Part shown: piece after piece, positions 16,862 to 24,969 of the stretch
Position numbering within the stretch: position 1 is the stretch's first letter
Layout: each line of letters begins with the position of its first letter
Source: Gammaproteobacteria bacterium
GTDB taxonomy: Bacteria > Pseudomonadota > Gammaproteobacteria > UBA6429 > Thiohalophilaceae
Direction: 5' to 3'
DNA: 60,799 nt
Assembly: GCA_030594815.1 (NCBI GenBank)
Contig: JAUVEN010000005.1
Location: 1 to 60,799, forward strand
Made by a program: the position numbers and the translations under genes
Notes under the pieces: model-generated
The model's input: only the letters and a program-made list of their open reading frames with translations
The model's database searches: none
Told to the model about the DNA's origin: nothing

Positions 16862-16912
16862 TAATTGTGGTCAGAAATTAGATTAGATAACGTATTGTTT
16901 TATGAGGTGCAT

Positions 16913-17482
16913 ATGCTTAACCAAATTAACATCTTGATTATTGGACTCTTTCTTTCTTTTTCCTGCTTTGCTGATTCACTGCAAAGTAAACATGTCGAAA
17001 AAACTACTGGCATTACAACCTGGGAAATTAAAACTCAGGGGGTTAATTTTTCTTTAACTCAAATATTACCTGAGCAAGCTAAAGCTTTTTATGTAAACCG
17101 AGGCTTTACTTTAGTACAAACAGAAGCGTTTGCTTCATCTTGTGTTTATATGACTGTTATGCGAAATGATAATGCGCCAGGCACAGTTCACTTTGTTAAA
17201 AGTAACTGGACTGTTCTTGCTAATAAAAAACCACATCTATTGATATCTGTTGATGCCTGGCTGAAAAAGTTAAAAAAACAAAAAGTAAATAATTCAGCTT
17301 TATTGGCTTTTCGTTGGGCACAGTTTCCTCCAGAACAAGAGTTTGAGGATGGCGGTGACTGGAACCAGGGAATGCTATCTATCGGGTTACCAGCAGAGAG
17401 TATATTTGATTTGATAGTTCGCTGGGATATCAATGGCAAAGCTTATAAAACAACATTGCGGGGAGTTAGTTGTGCTAAATAA
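16913..17482 (+). CDS. Secreted protein of unknown function
   Basis: I chose the ATG at 16913 because GAGGTG lies five bases before it and the product then begins with a clear signal peptide (about 1-21, ending SFSCFADSL). The 189-residue protein has no family I recognise. It contains QILPEQAKAFYVNRGFT near the middle and ends GVSCAK. The downstream thioredoxin-like gene starts inside its last codons, so the two are translationally coupled and may act together in the envelope, with the exported protein as a possible thiol substrate. Confidence 0.65.
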   Translation: MLNQINILIIGLFLSFSCFADSLQSKHVEKTTGITTWEIKTQGVNFSLTQILPEQAKAFYVNRGFTLVQTEAFASSCVYMTVMRNDNAPGTVHFVKSNWTVLANKKPHLLISVDAWLKKLKKQKVNNSALLAFRWAQFPPEQEFEDGGDWNQGMLSIGLPAESIFDLIVRWDINGKAYKTTLRGVSCAK

Positions 17483-18026
17483 AAAACACATTCAAACGTT
17501 ATTACTCACGTTGGTTTCGAGTACAATTTTATTCGTTTCAGGTATGAGTCATGCGGCAGGACTCCCGCCACTAACACATAATCTTACTGTTATTAAAAAA
17601 CCAAAACTTGCCCCCGCTTTGCGTTTGAAAAACATGGATGATGAGTTTGTTGATATTAATGATCTAAAGGGCAAGGTGGTGGTTGTGAATTTTTGGGCAA
17701 CATGGTGTCCACCTTGTCGTCGTGAAATGGGTTCACTCGAAAGACTATACCTGGCAACCCAGGATAAAAATGTTGTAGTTTTGGCTGTAAATGTCGGTGA
17801 AGATGTTGATACGGTTTTTCCCTTTATGGGCATGGTCAATCCTGCACCCAGTTTCCCAATATTATTTGATACCGATGGTACGGTGATGACTAAATGGAAA
17901 GTGAAAGGCTTACCAACCACCTATATTGTTAATCCCGAGGGGAAGATTGTATACCGGGCTGTAGGTGGTCGAGAGTTTGACCATCCAGGTATACAGAAAG
18001 CCGTTATCAGTTTAGGACAGAAGTAA
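17472..18026 (+). CDS. TlpA-like periplasmic thioredoxin
   Basis: The GTG at 17472 is chosen over the upstream in-frame start because GGGGAG precedes it by six bases and it leaves only an 11-base overlap with the previous gene. The 184-residue product has a signal peptide ending near SHAAG and one thioredoxin domain of the TlpA/ResA kind, with VVVVNFWATWCPPCRREM (active-site CPPC about residues 78-81) and the cis-proline loop GLPTTYIV. Such proteins reduce or exchange disulfides in the periplasm, often for cytochrome c maturation. The exact partner is unknown; the coupled secreted protein is a candidate. Confidence 0.88.
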   Translation: MLNKKHIQTLLLTLVSSTILFVSGMSHAAGLPPLTHNLTVIKKPKLAPALRLKNMDDEFVDINDLKGKVVVVNFWATWCPPCRREMGSLERLYLATQDKNVVVLAVNVGEDVDTVFPFMGMVNPAPSFPILFDTDGTVMTKWKVKGLPTTYIVNPEGKIVYRAVGGREFDHPGIQKAVISLGQK

Positions 18027-18034
18027 AATATCTG

Positions 18035-18142
18035 TTAACAGATTGGCTTGTTACAGCTGCGTACTTTACACAGAACGAACAATACTGCTATTACGAGTAC
18101 AGCTGAAATCCCGCCGATAATACTTAAAATATCAAGAGTCAT
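18035..18142 (-). CDS. Small single-helix membrane protein (35 residues)
   Basis: An ATG at 18142 with AAAGGTGA about seven bases upstream opens a 35-codon frame ending in TAA at 18035-18037. The peptide is almost entirely one membrane helix (LSIIGGISAVLVIAVLFVLC) followed by a short basic, cysteine-bearing tail (KVRSCNKPIC), so three cysteines lie close together on one side of the membrane. It sits alone between the thioredoxin-like gene and a coiled-coil lipoprotein. The ribosome site and clean hydrophobic pattern support a real gene, but I know no family. Confidence 0.55.
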   Translation of the reverse strand: MTLDILSIIGGISAVLVIAVLFVLCKVRSCNKPIC

Positions 18143-18262
18143 TGTAAAATCACCTTTTGCTATGTTTATTACAAAAAAACTATTTTAGCAAAGGCTTATA
18201 TAGTTGCAAGTTACATATGTGAACTGTTTCAGTTTTTAGACAAAAGGTGGTTATTTGGTGAG

Positions 18263-18300
18263 AAATAATTAGGGGTAGACCCTAATTATTTTAATTTTTT
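18263..18300. terminator. Bidirectional hairpin terminator
   Basis: AAATAATTAGGG pairs perfectly with CCCTAATTATTT over 12 bp around a five-base loop (GTAGA). A T-rich run follows on the plus strand, so it can end transcripts from the thioredoxin-like gene. The right arm touches the stop codon of the minus-strand lipoprotein. Confidence 0.7.
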
Positions 18301-19166
18301 TGTTTTGCTGATAGAGCTTCCAGTAAAGATTGCATGTCACGTTCAAAGCTATACTGCCAATCATGCCACTGTTTTTTATAGTCCGTGATATTTTCGTTAT
18401 TAAGTTCATCCAGCTGCTGCTGTACCTGAATCAAGTTGCGGTTGCTTTGATTAATGTTGCTGACTGTTGGTTCTGACAAGGTTTGCTGGCTCTTGTTTAG
18501 ATCATCAGATATTTTGATCAACAATATTTTATCTTCTTCAGATAAATCATCATTGTGTTCTTTTAACGCACGCTCAATAGATTTAGCTAGTTCCTCAATG
18601 CTCTTTTTAAGCTCTGCACCATGTTGTTCAATAATCTTGTTGGCTTCATCACTGGTAGATTGAGCAAATATTTTTAACTCATCTTCAAGACGTTTCATTT
18701 CAATACTAAATTTATTTGATGAATCCTTTAGCGTATCAGACAGTTTTTTACCCAGAACATCCAGTTGCCCAAGAAATTGACCAAATACATCACCATTCAT
18801 TGATTTTGCTGTATGAACGTAATCTACTTTCCATTCGTCATCTTGTTTTATCAGGTATGTGTTTAGTTTTCTCTGATTTTCGTTGTTGTTATCGATCTTT
18901 GAAAATTTTGTTTCAACATTAGCCTGGTTAGCGTCAATCACAATTTTGCCCAAAACAAGCTGATAGCCATCCCACTTTTCATTAAATGAATCGTAGCTTG
19001 AGGCATCCACCAGGGTTGAGTATTTAATTACGTTATTTACATTTTGAGTGATAACGGCTTCCCAGAATTCTCGGGTCACATCCTGAGGTGATTTCGGTGA
19101 AAAACAGCCGGATAAAATAAGAGTGGCAAAAAGTAGAGAAGTAAATCGATGGTAATGGCTTTTCAT
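18291..19166 (-). CDS. Coiled-coil lipoprotein of unknown function
   Basis: The ATG at 19166 gives a 291-residue lipoprotein with lipobox LSGC (Cys about residue 21); the frame is open 13 codons further but those lack signal features. Residues about 25-125 resemble the NTF2-like domain found in lipoproteins of the DUF4878 type (VTREFWEAVITQNVNNVIKY, then DDEWKVDYVHT). The remainder, about 140-285, is a long Glu/Lys/Asn-rich amphipathic region likely to form a coiled coil. The role is unknown; it probably sits in the envelope as an oligomer. Confidence 0.65.
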   Translation of the reverse strand: MKSHYHRFTSLLFATLILSGCFSPKSPQDVTREFWEAVITQNVNNVIKYSTLVDASSYDSFNEKWDGYQLVLGKIVIDANQANVETKFSKIDNNNENQRKLNTYLIKQDDEWKVDYVHTAKSMNGDVFGQFLGQLDVLGKKLSDTLKDSSNKFSIEMKRLEDELKIFAQSTSDEANKIIEQHGAELKKSIEELAKSIERALKEHNDDLSEEDKILLIKISDDLNKSQQTLSEPTVSNINQSNRNLIQVQQQLDELNNENITDYKKQWHDWQYSFERDMQSLLEALSAKQKN

Positions 19167-19420
19167 AATATAACTACTGCATGTGAAAATGGGCCATTTT
19201 AGCAAAAGGTGTCACAAAAAAAACATAACTGTTCGACAGTATTATTTAATGTATTTAAAAAATTTAAAAAATTTAAGTGATTAAGGCAAATAGGGCAAAG
19301 TCATTGAATTTAAATAACTTATTTTTGAACATGGTCACATCATAAAGTGTAAAATACGCAGAAAATTTGGTACTTTTATTGAATATATGACAGATATTAT
19401 TGAAACAGGAGTATAGCGTT

Positions 19421-20788
19421 GTGAATAAGCTGATTAAATCCCTATGGTTAATCTCGATTACCGTAGTAATTGCAAGCGGGTGTGCCAGTCACAGACAAGC
19501 AAAATTGATGTCTGGTAGTGATCCGGTGAAAGGCATCGCCGAAGTGGAACAAAAAATGGCCTCGGCACAACAAAATCAACATGATGTATTAGCCGATGAT
19601 AAGTACTCAAATGGCAGTGAATTCCTGGCCAAAGCCAAGCTAGCACTTGAGCAAGGTGAGCCGGCAGAGGCCGTCATGGAAAAAGCATCAATTGCAAAGG
19701 CCTATTTCCAGGATGCGAAAAAAATCGCACAAGCAAGAAAGAAACCCGCGCATCGCATATTGAAGGCCCGAGCATCTGCTCTGTCGGCCGGCGTAAGAAA
19801 AAGTGATGCACTCGTTGAGAGCATGATGGATATTGATGATGACTTAAAAAGTGAAACCAGCCAATTTAGCAGCCTGCTTTCACCTGAAGACTTCTCTGAA
19901 TTTCAGAAAAAATATCTTATTTTAGAATCGAGAGCTGTTCAGTTCACTCAGCTTAATGCCGCTAATCAAGCAATTCTACAAGCTATTGAAGATGATGCTG
20001 ATGATCTGACTCCAAAATCGTTACGAACAGCATCGTTAGATTATAAAACGGCGATTAATATTATTGCCCAGAGCCCGCGTAGTCCTAAGGTATATAAGGA
20101 GAGTGTTCAAGAATCATTAGCTAGCGCAACGTTGCTGTTCGATGTTATGAATGTAATCAAGGGAGCAAAGGGCACTCCTGAAAATATCGCTCTTCAAATA
20201 GTGAAACAAAAACGGGCATTGGGTGAACTATCTTCGAATGTTGGAAAATTGGAAGCGAATTTAAAAACAACAAAAATGACGCTACAGGAAAAAGAAGGTG
20301 CACTAATACGTACTGAGGGTGTTCTTAAAACACAGAAAGAGCAACTGTCTCGTGCTTCGACACAGGTTAGATTTCAGCAAGCAATGGACGAAGCACAAAA
20401 AGTACTTTCCCAAGATGAAGCGTTGGTATACCAACAAGGTAACAAATTAGTCTTTAGACTTAAGCGTGTTAACTTTAAGTCAGGTAATGCCGTTATCCCT
20501 GAGTCTTCAAAGAAGTTAATTTCCACGGTTGATGGAATTATTAAAAAACTGGATGCTGAAAAAGTTGTTGTTCAGGGACATACAGATTCAGTAGGTTCAG
20601 CCAAAATTAATAAAAAGCTTTCAAAGAAAAGAGCTTCAGCTGTTGCGAAGTACATTGCTTCTCTTAGAGGAGGGTACAAAATAACGTATTCAGGTTATGG
20701 TGAATCGCATCCTATCGCTTCTAATGAAACTTCTGCCGGACGTGCTACAAATCGACGTGTGGATTTAGTGCTATCCGTTAAGCAATAA
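19421..20788 (+). CDS. OmpA-family lipoprotein with peptidoglycan-binding domain
   Basis: The GTG at 19421 follows a CAGGAG-type ribosome site and gives 455 residues; a TTG seven codons earlier is less likely. A lipoprotein signal ends at the lipobox ASGC (Cys about residue 21). A helical region rich in Ala and Lys runs to about 340, with a coiled-coil stretch near 270-320. An OmpA-like domain fills about 350-455, with VNFKSGNAVI, VVVQGHTDSVGS, LSKKRASAVAKYI and RATNRRVDLVL, the residues that hold diaminopimelate in peptidoglycan. It probably links the outer membrane to the cell wall. The N-terminal part resembles DUF4398-type lipoproteins. Confidence 0.88.
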   Translation: MNKLIKSLWLISITVVIASGCASHRQAKLMSGSDPVKGIAEVEQKMASAQQNQHDVLADDKYSNGSEFLAKAKLALEQGEPAEAVMEKASIAKAYFQDAKKIAQARKKPAHRILKARASALSAGVRKSDALVESMMDIDDDLKSETSQFSSLLSPEDFSEFQKKYLILESRAVQFTQLNAANQAILQAIEDDADDLTPKSLRTASLDYKTAINIIAQSPRSPKVYKESVQESLASATLLFDVMNVIKGAKGTPENIALQIVKQKRALGELSSNVGKLEANLKTTKMTLQEKEGALIRTEGVLKTQKEQLSRASTQVRFQQAMDEAQKVLSQDEALVYQQGNKLVFRLKRVNFKSGNAVIPESSKKLISTVDGIIKKLDAEKVVVQGHTDSVGSAKINKKLSKKRASAVAKYIASLRGGYKITYSGYGESHPIASNETSAGRATNRRVDLVLSVKQ

Positions 20789-20867
20789 TATAATTATATT
20801 TTCCATAGAGGAGTATTTTCAAGGAATACTGTAAACTAATTATAGAAGTGATATTTTAAGCTACAAT

Positions 20868-20912
20868 GAAGGGGTTGGTGTGATTTAGTATAAACACAGC
20901 ACCCCCTTTTTT
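20868..20912. terminator. Hairpin terminator with REP-like sequence
   Basis: AAGGGGTTGGTGTG (from 20869) faces CACAGCACCCCCTTTTTT (to 20912), an imperfect stem followed by six T. It can terminate the OmpA-lipoprotein transcript and shares the AAGGGG...CCCCTTTT look of the repeat family seen upstream. Confidence 0.6.
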
Positions 20913-20937
20913 AATGTTTCTCACTTAAATTAAATTT

Positions 20938-21591
20938 ATGTCCTTACCCATACTTTATTCTTTACGACAATGTCCTTACGCCATGCGTGCAAGAATGGGG
21001 CTACTGCTGGCAGATCAAAAGGTCATGTTACGAGATATTGTAATGGCCAATATCCCTAATGAAATGTTTGCTGTTTCAGCTAAAGGTACAGTCCCCGTTT
21101 TATTGTTTGATGATGGTTCTGTTATCGATGAAAGTATCGACATTATGATTTGGGCATTAAAGAAAAATGACCCTAATAACTTATTGTCTGTTCCAGAAGA
21201 AAACACCTTTTCCGATATGATAGATTTGATACGACGGAATGATAGTGAATTTGTTGAAGCGTTAAATAAATATAAAGCCGCTTCACGTTATCACGATGTT
21301 GATGAAGTCTATTGCCGGCAACATTGTGAGCTCTTCATTAGTGAACTTGAACAACGCTTGATGAAATATGATTTTTTGATGGGGGCAACACCAAGCTTAG
21401 CGGACTATGCGATTTTACCTTTTATACGACAATTTTCACGCGTTGATCGTAAATGGTATTTACAGGCACCTTACCCAAATCTTAAAAGATGGCTTGAAAA
21501 ACATTATCAAAACCCAATGTTTTCTAAAGCCATGAAAAAATATCCTCAGTGGTTAGATAACAAGGAACCTATAGTATTTGGAAGTGAGTAA
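20938..21591 (+). CDS. Glutathione S-transferase family protein
   Basis: A 217-residue GST. The N-terminal thioredoxin fold (about 1-78) begins LPILYSLRQCPYAMRAR, with a CPYA motif like glutaredoxin-type or omega-type enzymes, then the glutathione-binding KGTVPVLLFDDGSVIDES with cis-Pro. The all-helical C-terminal domain (about 90-205) holds SLADYAILPFIRQF. The cysteine in the active-site loop suggests thiol transferase or reductase activity rather than classic conjugation; the substrate is unknown. No ribosome site is seen before the ATG. Confidence 0.85.
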   Translation: MSLPILYSLRQCPYAMRARMGLLLADQKVMLRDIVMANIPNEMFAVSAKGTVPVLLFDDGSVIDESIDIMIWALKKNDPNNLLSVPEENTFSDMIDLIRRNDSEFVEALNKYKAASRYHDVDEVYCRQHCELFISELEQRLMKYDFLMGATPSLADYAILPFIRQFSRVDRKWYLQAPYPNLKRWLEKHYQNPMFSKAMKKYPQWLDNKEPIVFGSE

Positions 21592-21618
21592 TAGATGGAA
21601 GTTGTTAATTAATTTCTA

Positions 21619-22077
21619 TCAGTTTCTTTTATACGCTTCTTTGATTAACATTATTCTCTTTTTATTTACCCCCATATCACTTCGCCCCACTCTTGATGCG
21701 GAACGAATATGGATAACGTTGTTTTTTGTATCCACCCTTATTTCCAGGTCGTCGACAAATCCAAAAACAGACGATGAGAAAATTGCTGAAAAATAGCTTT
21801 CATTTTCTACCTGAATAATTCCCCCGATGTTACGAACAATATCTTTTAGTACGGATAAAGAAATACTCGTATTTTCAGATGTTTTGATTGGTGAAATGTA
21901 ATGACCAGTATGATCTTTAATCTCCGTGTTGAAACAGTTTGGCGTCTCTGGACATTTTGATAAATACCCATTAATTAAACCAGCGGGTTGTTTAGATTTG
22001 GATTGGTGTCCAAGAATGAAGAAATAAATTATGAAAGCAGAAAAGAAGATAAGTAAAATAATTAATACAGTTTTCAT
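21619..22077 (-). CDS. DUF1499 family membrane-anchored protein
   Basis: A 152-residue protein with one N-terminal membrane helix (about 3-22) and a DUF1499 domain (about 38-148): LSKCPETPNCFNTE, then a strand region, then FGFVDDLEIRVD and the hallmark IRSASRVGRSDMGVNKKRI. DUF1499 proteins are widespread in proteobacteria and plants, with no settled function. The gene ends 28 bases from the GST stop and converges on it. Confidence 0.88.
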   Translation of the reverse strand: MKTVLIILLIFFSAFIIYFFILGHQSKSKQPAGLINGYLSKCPETPNCFNTEIKDHTGHYISPIKTSENTSISLSVLKDIVRNIGGIIQVENESYFSAIFSSSVFGFVDDLEIRVDTKNNVIHIRSASRVGRSDMGVNKKRIMLIKEAYKRN

Positions 22078-22231
22078 ATGGCTCTCCTTTATTTCTATTT
22101 ATAAAGAAACATAATTTTTGTGCTGTTAATTTTTATATTTTTCAGTGCGCGTTTTTATAGTCTATACGATATACTCATTTAATATTAATTTATTATCATA
22201 ATTTCGGCATGGTTAAAGGAAATAAATAGAA

Positions 22232-22603
22232 ATGGATATGGATGAATCAGTTAGCGTGTTAGGTGAGCCGCTGATGATGTGTGGAGATAGTCCTGTAACC
22301 GGTTTTTTTCGTGACAGTAAATGTAATACTTGTAAAGACGATGTGGGTTTGCATACTGTTTGCATAGAAGCAACGACGGAGTTTCTTGAATATTCACGTT
22401 TTAAAGGAAATGATTTATCAACGCCAGCACTTGGTTTTGAAGGTTTGAAATCGGGTAATACATGGTGTTTGTGTGCAGCAAGATGGTTAGAGGCGTATGA
22501 AGATGGTATGGCGCCACGTATTTATTTAACCCGCACTCACAAAAGGACGTTAGAAGTCGTTCCCTTTGACTTGTTAAAAAATTATGCGGTTGATTTAAAT
22601 TAA
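22232..22603 (+). CDS. DUF2237 family protein
   Basis: A 123-residue soluble protein that fits DUF2237 from end to end: VLGEPLMMCGDSPVTGFFRD, CNTCKDDVGLHTVC, FKGNDLSTPALGFEGL and NTWCLCAARWLEA. The conserved cysteines suggest metal binding or a disulfide, but no activity is established for the family. AAAGGAA serves as ribosome site. It is followed 65 bases later by a cupin gene. Confidence 0.88.
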   Translation: MDMDESVSVLGEPLMMCGDSPVTGFFRDSKCNTCKDDVGLHTVCIEATTEFLEYSRFKGNDLSTPALGFEGLKSGNTWCLCAARWLEAYEDGMAPRIYLTRTHKRTLEVVPFDLLKNYAVDLN

Positions 22604-22668
22604 TTCATGTTTATGAAATGTAACTAATATTTTAAATTGAAAATGTTAGTACTACTTGAGGTTTTAAT

Positions 22669-23064
22669 ATGAGTAATACAAATGAAGTAACGAGTGAAAG
22701 CAGCAATGTTTGGAATAATCACATTTCTGTTCCTGAAACGCCGGAAGGTTTTACGCTTAGAACAACATATCCTACTAATCCTGATGGTGCTGAAGTGATG
22801 TTAGAGCAATGGGAAGCAGGTTCAGAAGAACCACCTCATTCACATCCTGGAGACGACATGACAGTTGTTATTGAAGGTAAAATGTCGATTCAATTTTATA
22901 CTAAATCAAACGATGATCTTATGGTGGATGGGGAAGAAGTTATTCTTAATAAAGGTGACACAGGCTATGTTAAAGCAGGCCGGATTCATGATGCTAAGTA
23001 TATTAAAGACTGCAAGTTAGTTTATGTTCATGACAAAGCGTTTGGTTTTACTACTGAAGATTAA
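22669..23064 (+). CDS. Cupin-domain protein
   Basis: A 131-residue single-domain cupin. Motif 1 reads EEPPHSHPGDDMTVVIEGKM with two His and a Glu able to bind a metal; motif 2 reads GDTGYVKAGRIHDAKYI with a third His. Small cupins of this type can be dioxygenases, isomerases or sensors; nothing narrows the choice. It is 31 bases upstream of the bcp start and probably cotranscribed with it, which hints at a role near peroxide or thiol stress. Confidence 0.8.
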   Translation: MSNTNEVTSESSNVWNNHISVPETPEGFTLRTTYPTNPDGAEVMLEQWEAGSEEPPHSHPGDDMTVVIEGKMSIQFYTKSNDDLMVDGEEVILNKGDTGYVKAGRIHDAKYIKDCKLVYVHDKAFGFTTED

Positions 23065-23095
23065 AAGTGTTAAAAATAATAATAAGGTAATGATT

Positions 23096-23560
23096 ATGCT
23101 CAATAAAAACGACGTTGCTCCTACTTTCAGCACACTTAATCAAAATAATGAAATGATTAATCTGTCTGATTACAAAGACAGCAAGAATGTTGTTTTATAT
23201 TTTTATCCAAAAGATGATACGTCGGGTTGTACGCTCGAAGCGAATCAATTTACTGCGCTGGTGAGTGAGTTTGCCAAGGTTGATACCGTTATTATTGGGG
23301 TAAGTAAAGATTCTTGTGAAAGTCATCAGGCTTTTATTGATAAGTTTGGTCTTAAAGTAGATTTGCTGGCAGATACATCAGGTGAGCTCTGTGATGCTTA
23401 TGGTGTATGGCAAGAAAAAGAAAAAAATGGTGTAAAGAAAATGGGTGTAGTTCGCTCAACATTTATCATTAATAAAGAATGCATACTTGTAGATGTTACC
23501 TATGGTGTTGCTGCAGATGGACATGCGCAAGAAATATTAGATAAAGTTATTAAAATTTAG
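23096..23560 (+). CDS. bcp: Thioredoxin-dependent peroxiredoxin (BCP type)
   Basis: I start at the ATG at 23096, eight bases after AAGG, giving 154 residues; the frame is open further upstream over the cupin end. The peroxidatic cysteine lies in YPKDDTSGCTLEANQFT. The resolving-type region and TFIINKE follow, and the C-terminus is of normal length for BCP/PrxQ. These enzymes reduce hydrogen peroxide and organic hydroperoxides with thioredoxin. The family consensus has Pro before the catalytic Gly-Cys; here it is Ser. Confidence 0.92.
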   Translation: MLNKNDVAPTFSTLNQNNEMINLSDYKDSKNVVLYFYPKDDTSGCTLEANQFTALVSEFAKVDTVIIGVSKDSCESHQAFIDKFGLKVDLLADTSGELCDAYGVWQEKEKNGVKKMGVVRSTFIINKECILVDVTYGVAADGHAQEILDKVIKI

Positions 23561-23892
23561 AGCCATAATGAATTGTTATTGCACGCGATGAATTAAAATA
23601 AAGTTAAGTGGTTATAAATCGCATCAACATCTTTCTCTAATACCCTAATCTACTTCATATCTGAAGAAAAAAATAACCTGTCAGGCTTACTGCAAAATCA
23701 AGCATATCAAGAAGGTGGGGCGCGTAGCTTTGCAGGGAACTATATGTTTTCTATCATGTTCGAACCATGAATAAGTTAAAGTCAGAATTAATAAATAATA
23801 TTGATTAAAATAGGTGTTTTGATAGTATAGTTTAAATAATAGATAACAGCCCCCGTGTATTACTATTTATTGAGCTTTATAAAAGGATTGTT
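23561..23892. other. Intergenic region, no gene seen
   Basis: This 330-base AT-rich stretch lies between bcp and a membrane protein. It holds a locally GC-rich patch near 23715-23738 but no open frame with a ribosome site, no strong hairpin and no repeat arms. AAAGGA at about 23882 is the ribosome site of the next gene. Confidence 0.5.
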
Positions 23893-24897
23893 ATGATTAC
23901 GAAAAGTAGTTTAGAAAAAGCGGCCGAGAAAAACATTATTCAGCCAGATCAGATTGAACCCTTATATCAGTTTCTTCATGAACAACCTTCAGATACCATA
24001 TCTGATAGCAGAGAAGAACCTCTCCGTTTTATCCGTAGTTTTGGCGATATATTCATAACTATGGGTGTTATTTTCTTGATGATATCTATTAATCTCACAA
24101 GTATCTCAGGTTTATCTTACTTTATTCCAGCGGCCATGTTTGTTTTGTTAGCTGAATGGCTGGTTCATAGACGTCGTTTAGCTCTGCCTGGCATGGCTAT
24201 ATTACTTTCAATACTATTTTTTGTCTTTAAAGCAATAACAAGTGAAAACGAAACATCAACCCTTTTTGGTTTTGCAATAATTGCTGTTACAAGTTTGCTA
24301 TTTTATTATCGTTATAAAATGCCATTTAGTCATTTACCGCTTGCTGCTAGTTTGGTGGCAATGTTTGTCATCATGCTTGATGTTGATGCGTTTAAAAACC
24401 CTATTGTCTTTGCTGTTTCAGGTATCATCGTTTTTTCTGTTGCAATGTGGTTTGATTCGAGAGATACAGAAAGGATGTCGCACTTAAGTGATAGCGGGTT
24501 TTGGTTACATCTTTTAGCCTCGCCATTATTGGTTCACGGGTTAATGCTTTCGATGTTAACAAGTGAACAGGCTTGGTTAAGTGTCTTAAACAAGGAAGTG
24601 ATGATTTTATGCTTCTTTGCGGTCTTCTTTTTAACTGCCTTATTTGTTGACAGGCGCGCTATGTTGATCTCTACACAACTTTACATGATCTATGCCGTTA
24701 CACAGATTTTAAGAAATAATTCTGCAAATACAGAAGATATCGTTATCTTTGTACTAATTGCATTAGGCATGTTTGTTATTTATTTCGGTGCGTACTGGTA
24801 TAAGACGCGTCGGTTTGTTTTTAGTTTTTTAGCGGGTAAAGCTATTACACGGTATGTTCCTGATCTCAATATACAGGATATAAAAGTAAAGGCATGA
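23893..24897 (+). CDS. Polytopic membrane protein of unknown function
   Basis: A 334-residue protein with a soluble N-terminal helix region (about 1-50, LEKAAEKNIIQPDQIEPLY) and about nine or ten membrane helices afterwards. The N-terminal pattern, with a leading segment that ends in FIRSFGDIFITMG, resembles DUF2157-like membrane proteins, but I cannot confirm this. The start has AAAGGA nine bases upstream. The gene is monocistronic, and its stop faces the minus-strand metallopeptidase-like gene. Confidence 0.6.
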   Translation: MITKSSLEKAAEKNIIQPDQIEPLYQFLHEQPSDTISDSREEPLRFIRSFGDIFITMGVIFLMISINLTSISGLSYFIPAAMFVLLAEWLVHRRRLALPGMAILLSILFFVFKAITSENETSTLFGFAIIAVTSLLFYYRYKMPFSHLPLAASLVAMFVIMLDVDAFKNPIVFAVSGIIVFSVAMWFDSRDTERMSHLSDSGFWLHLLASPLLVHGLMLSMLTSEQAWLSVLNKEVMILCFFAVFFLTALFVDRRAMLISTQLYMIYAVTQILRNNSANTEDIVIFVLIALGMFVIYFGAYWYKTRRFVFSFLAGKAITRYVPDLNIQDIKVKA

Positions 24898-24969
24898 ATA
24901 TTCCTGTTTTATTAAGCGTATAAATGGTGCCAGAAAAAATAAATTTATTTCGGTGAGTACCACTAATTA

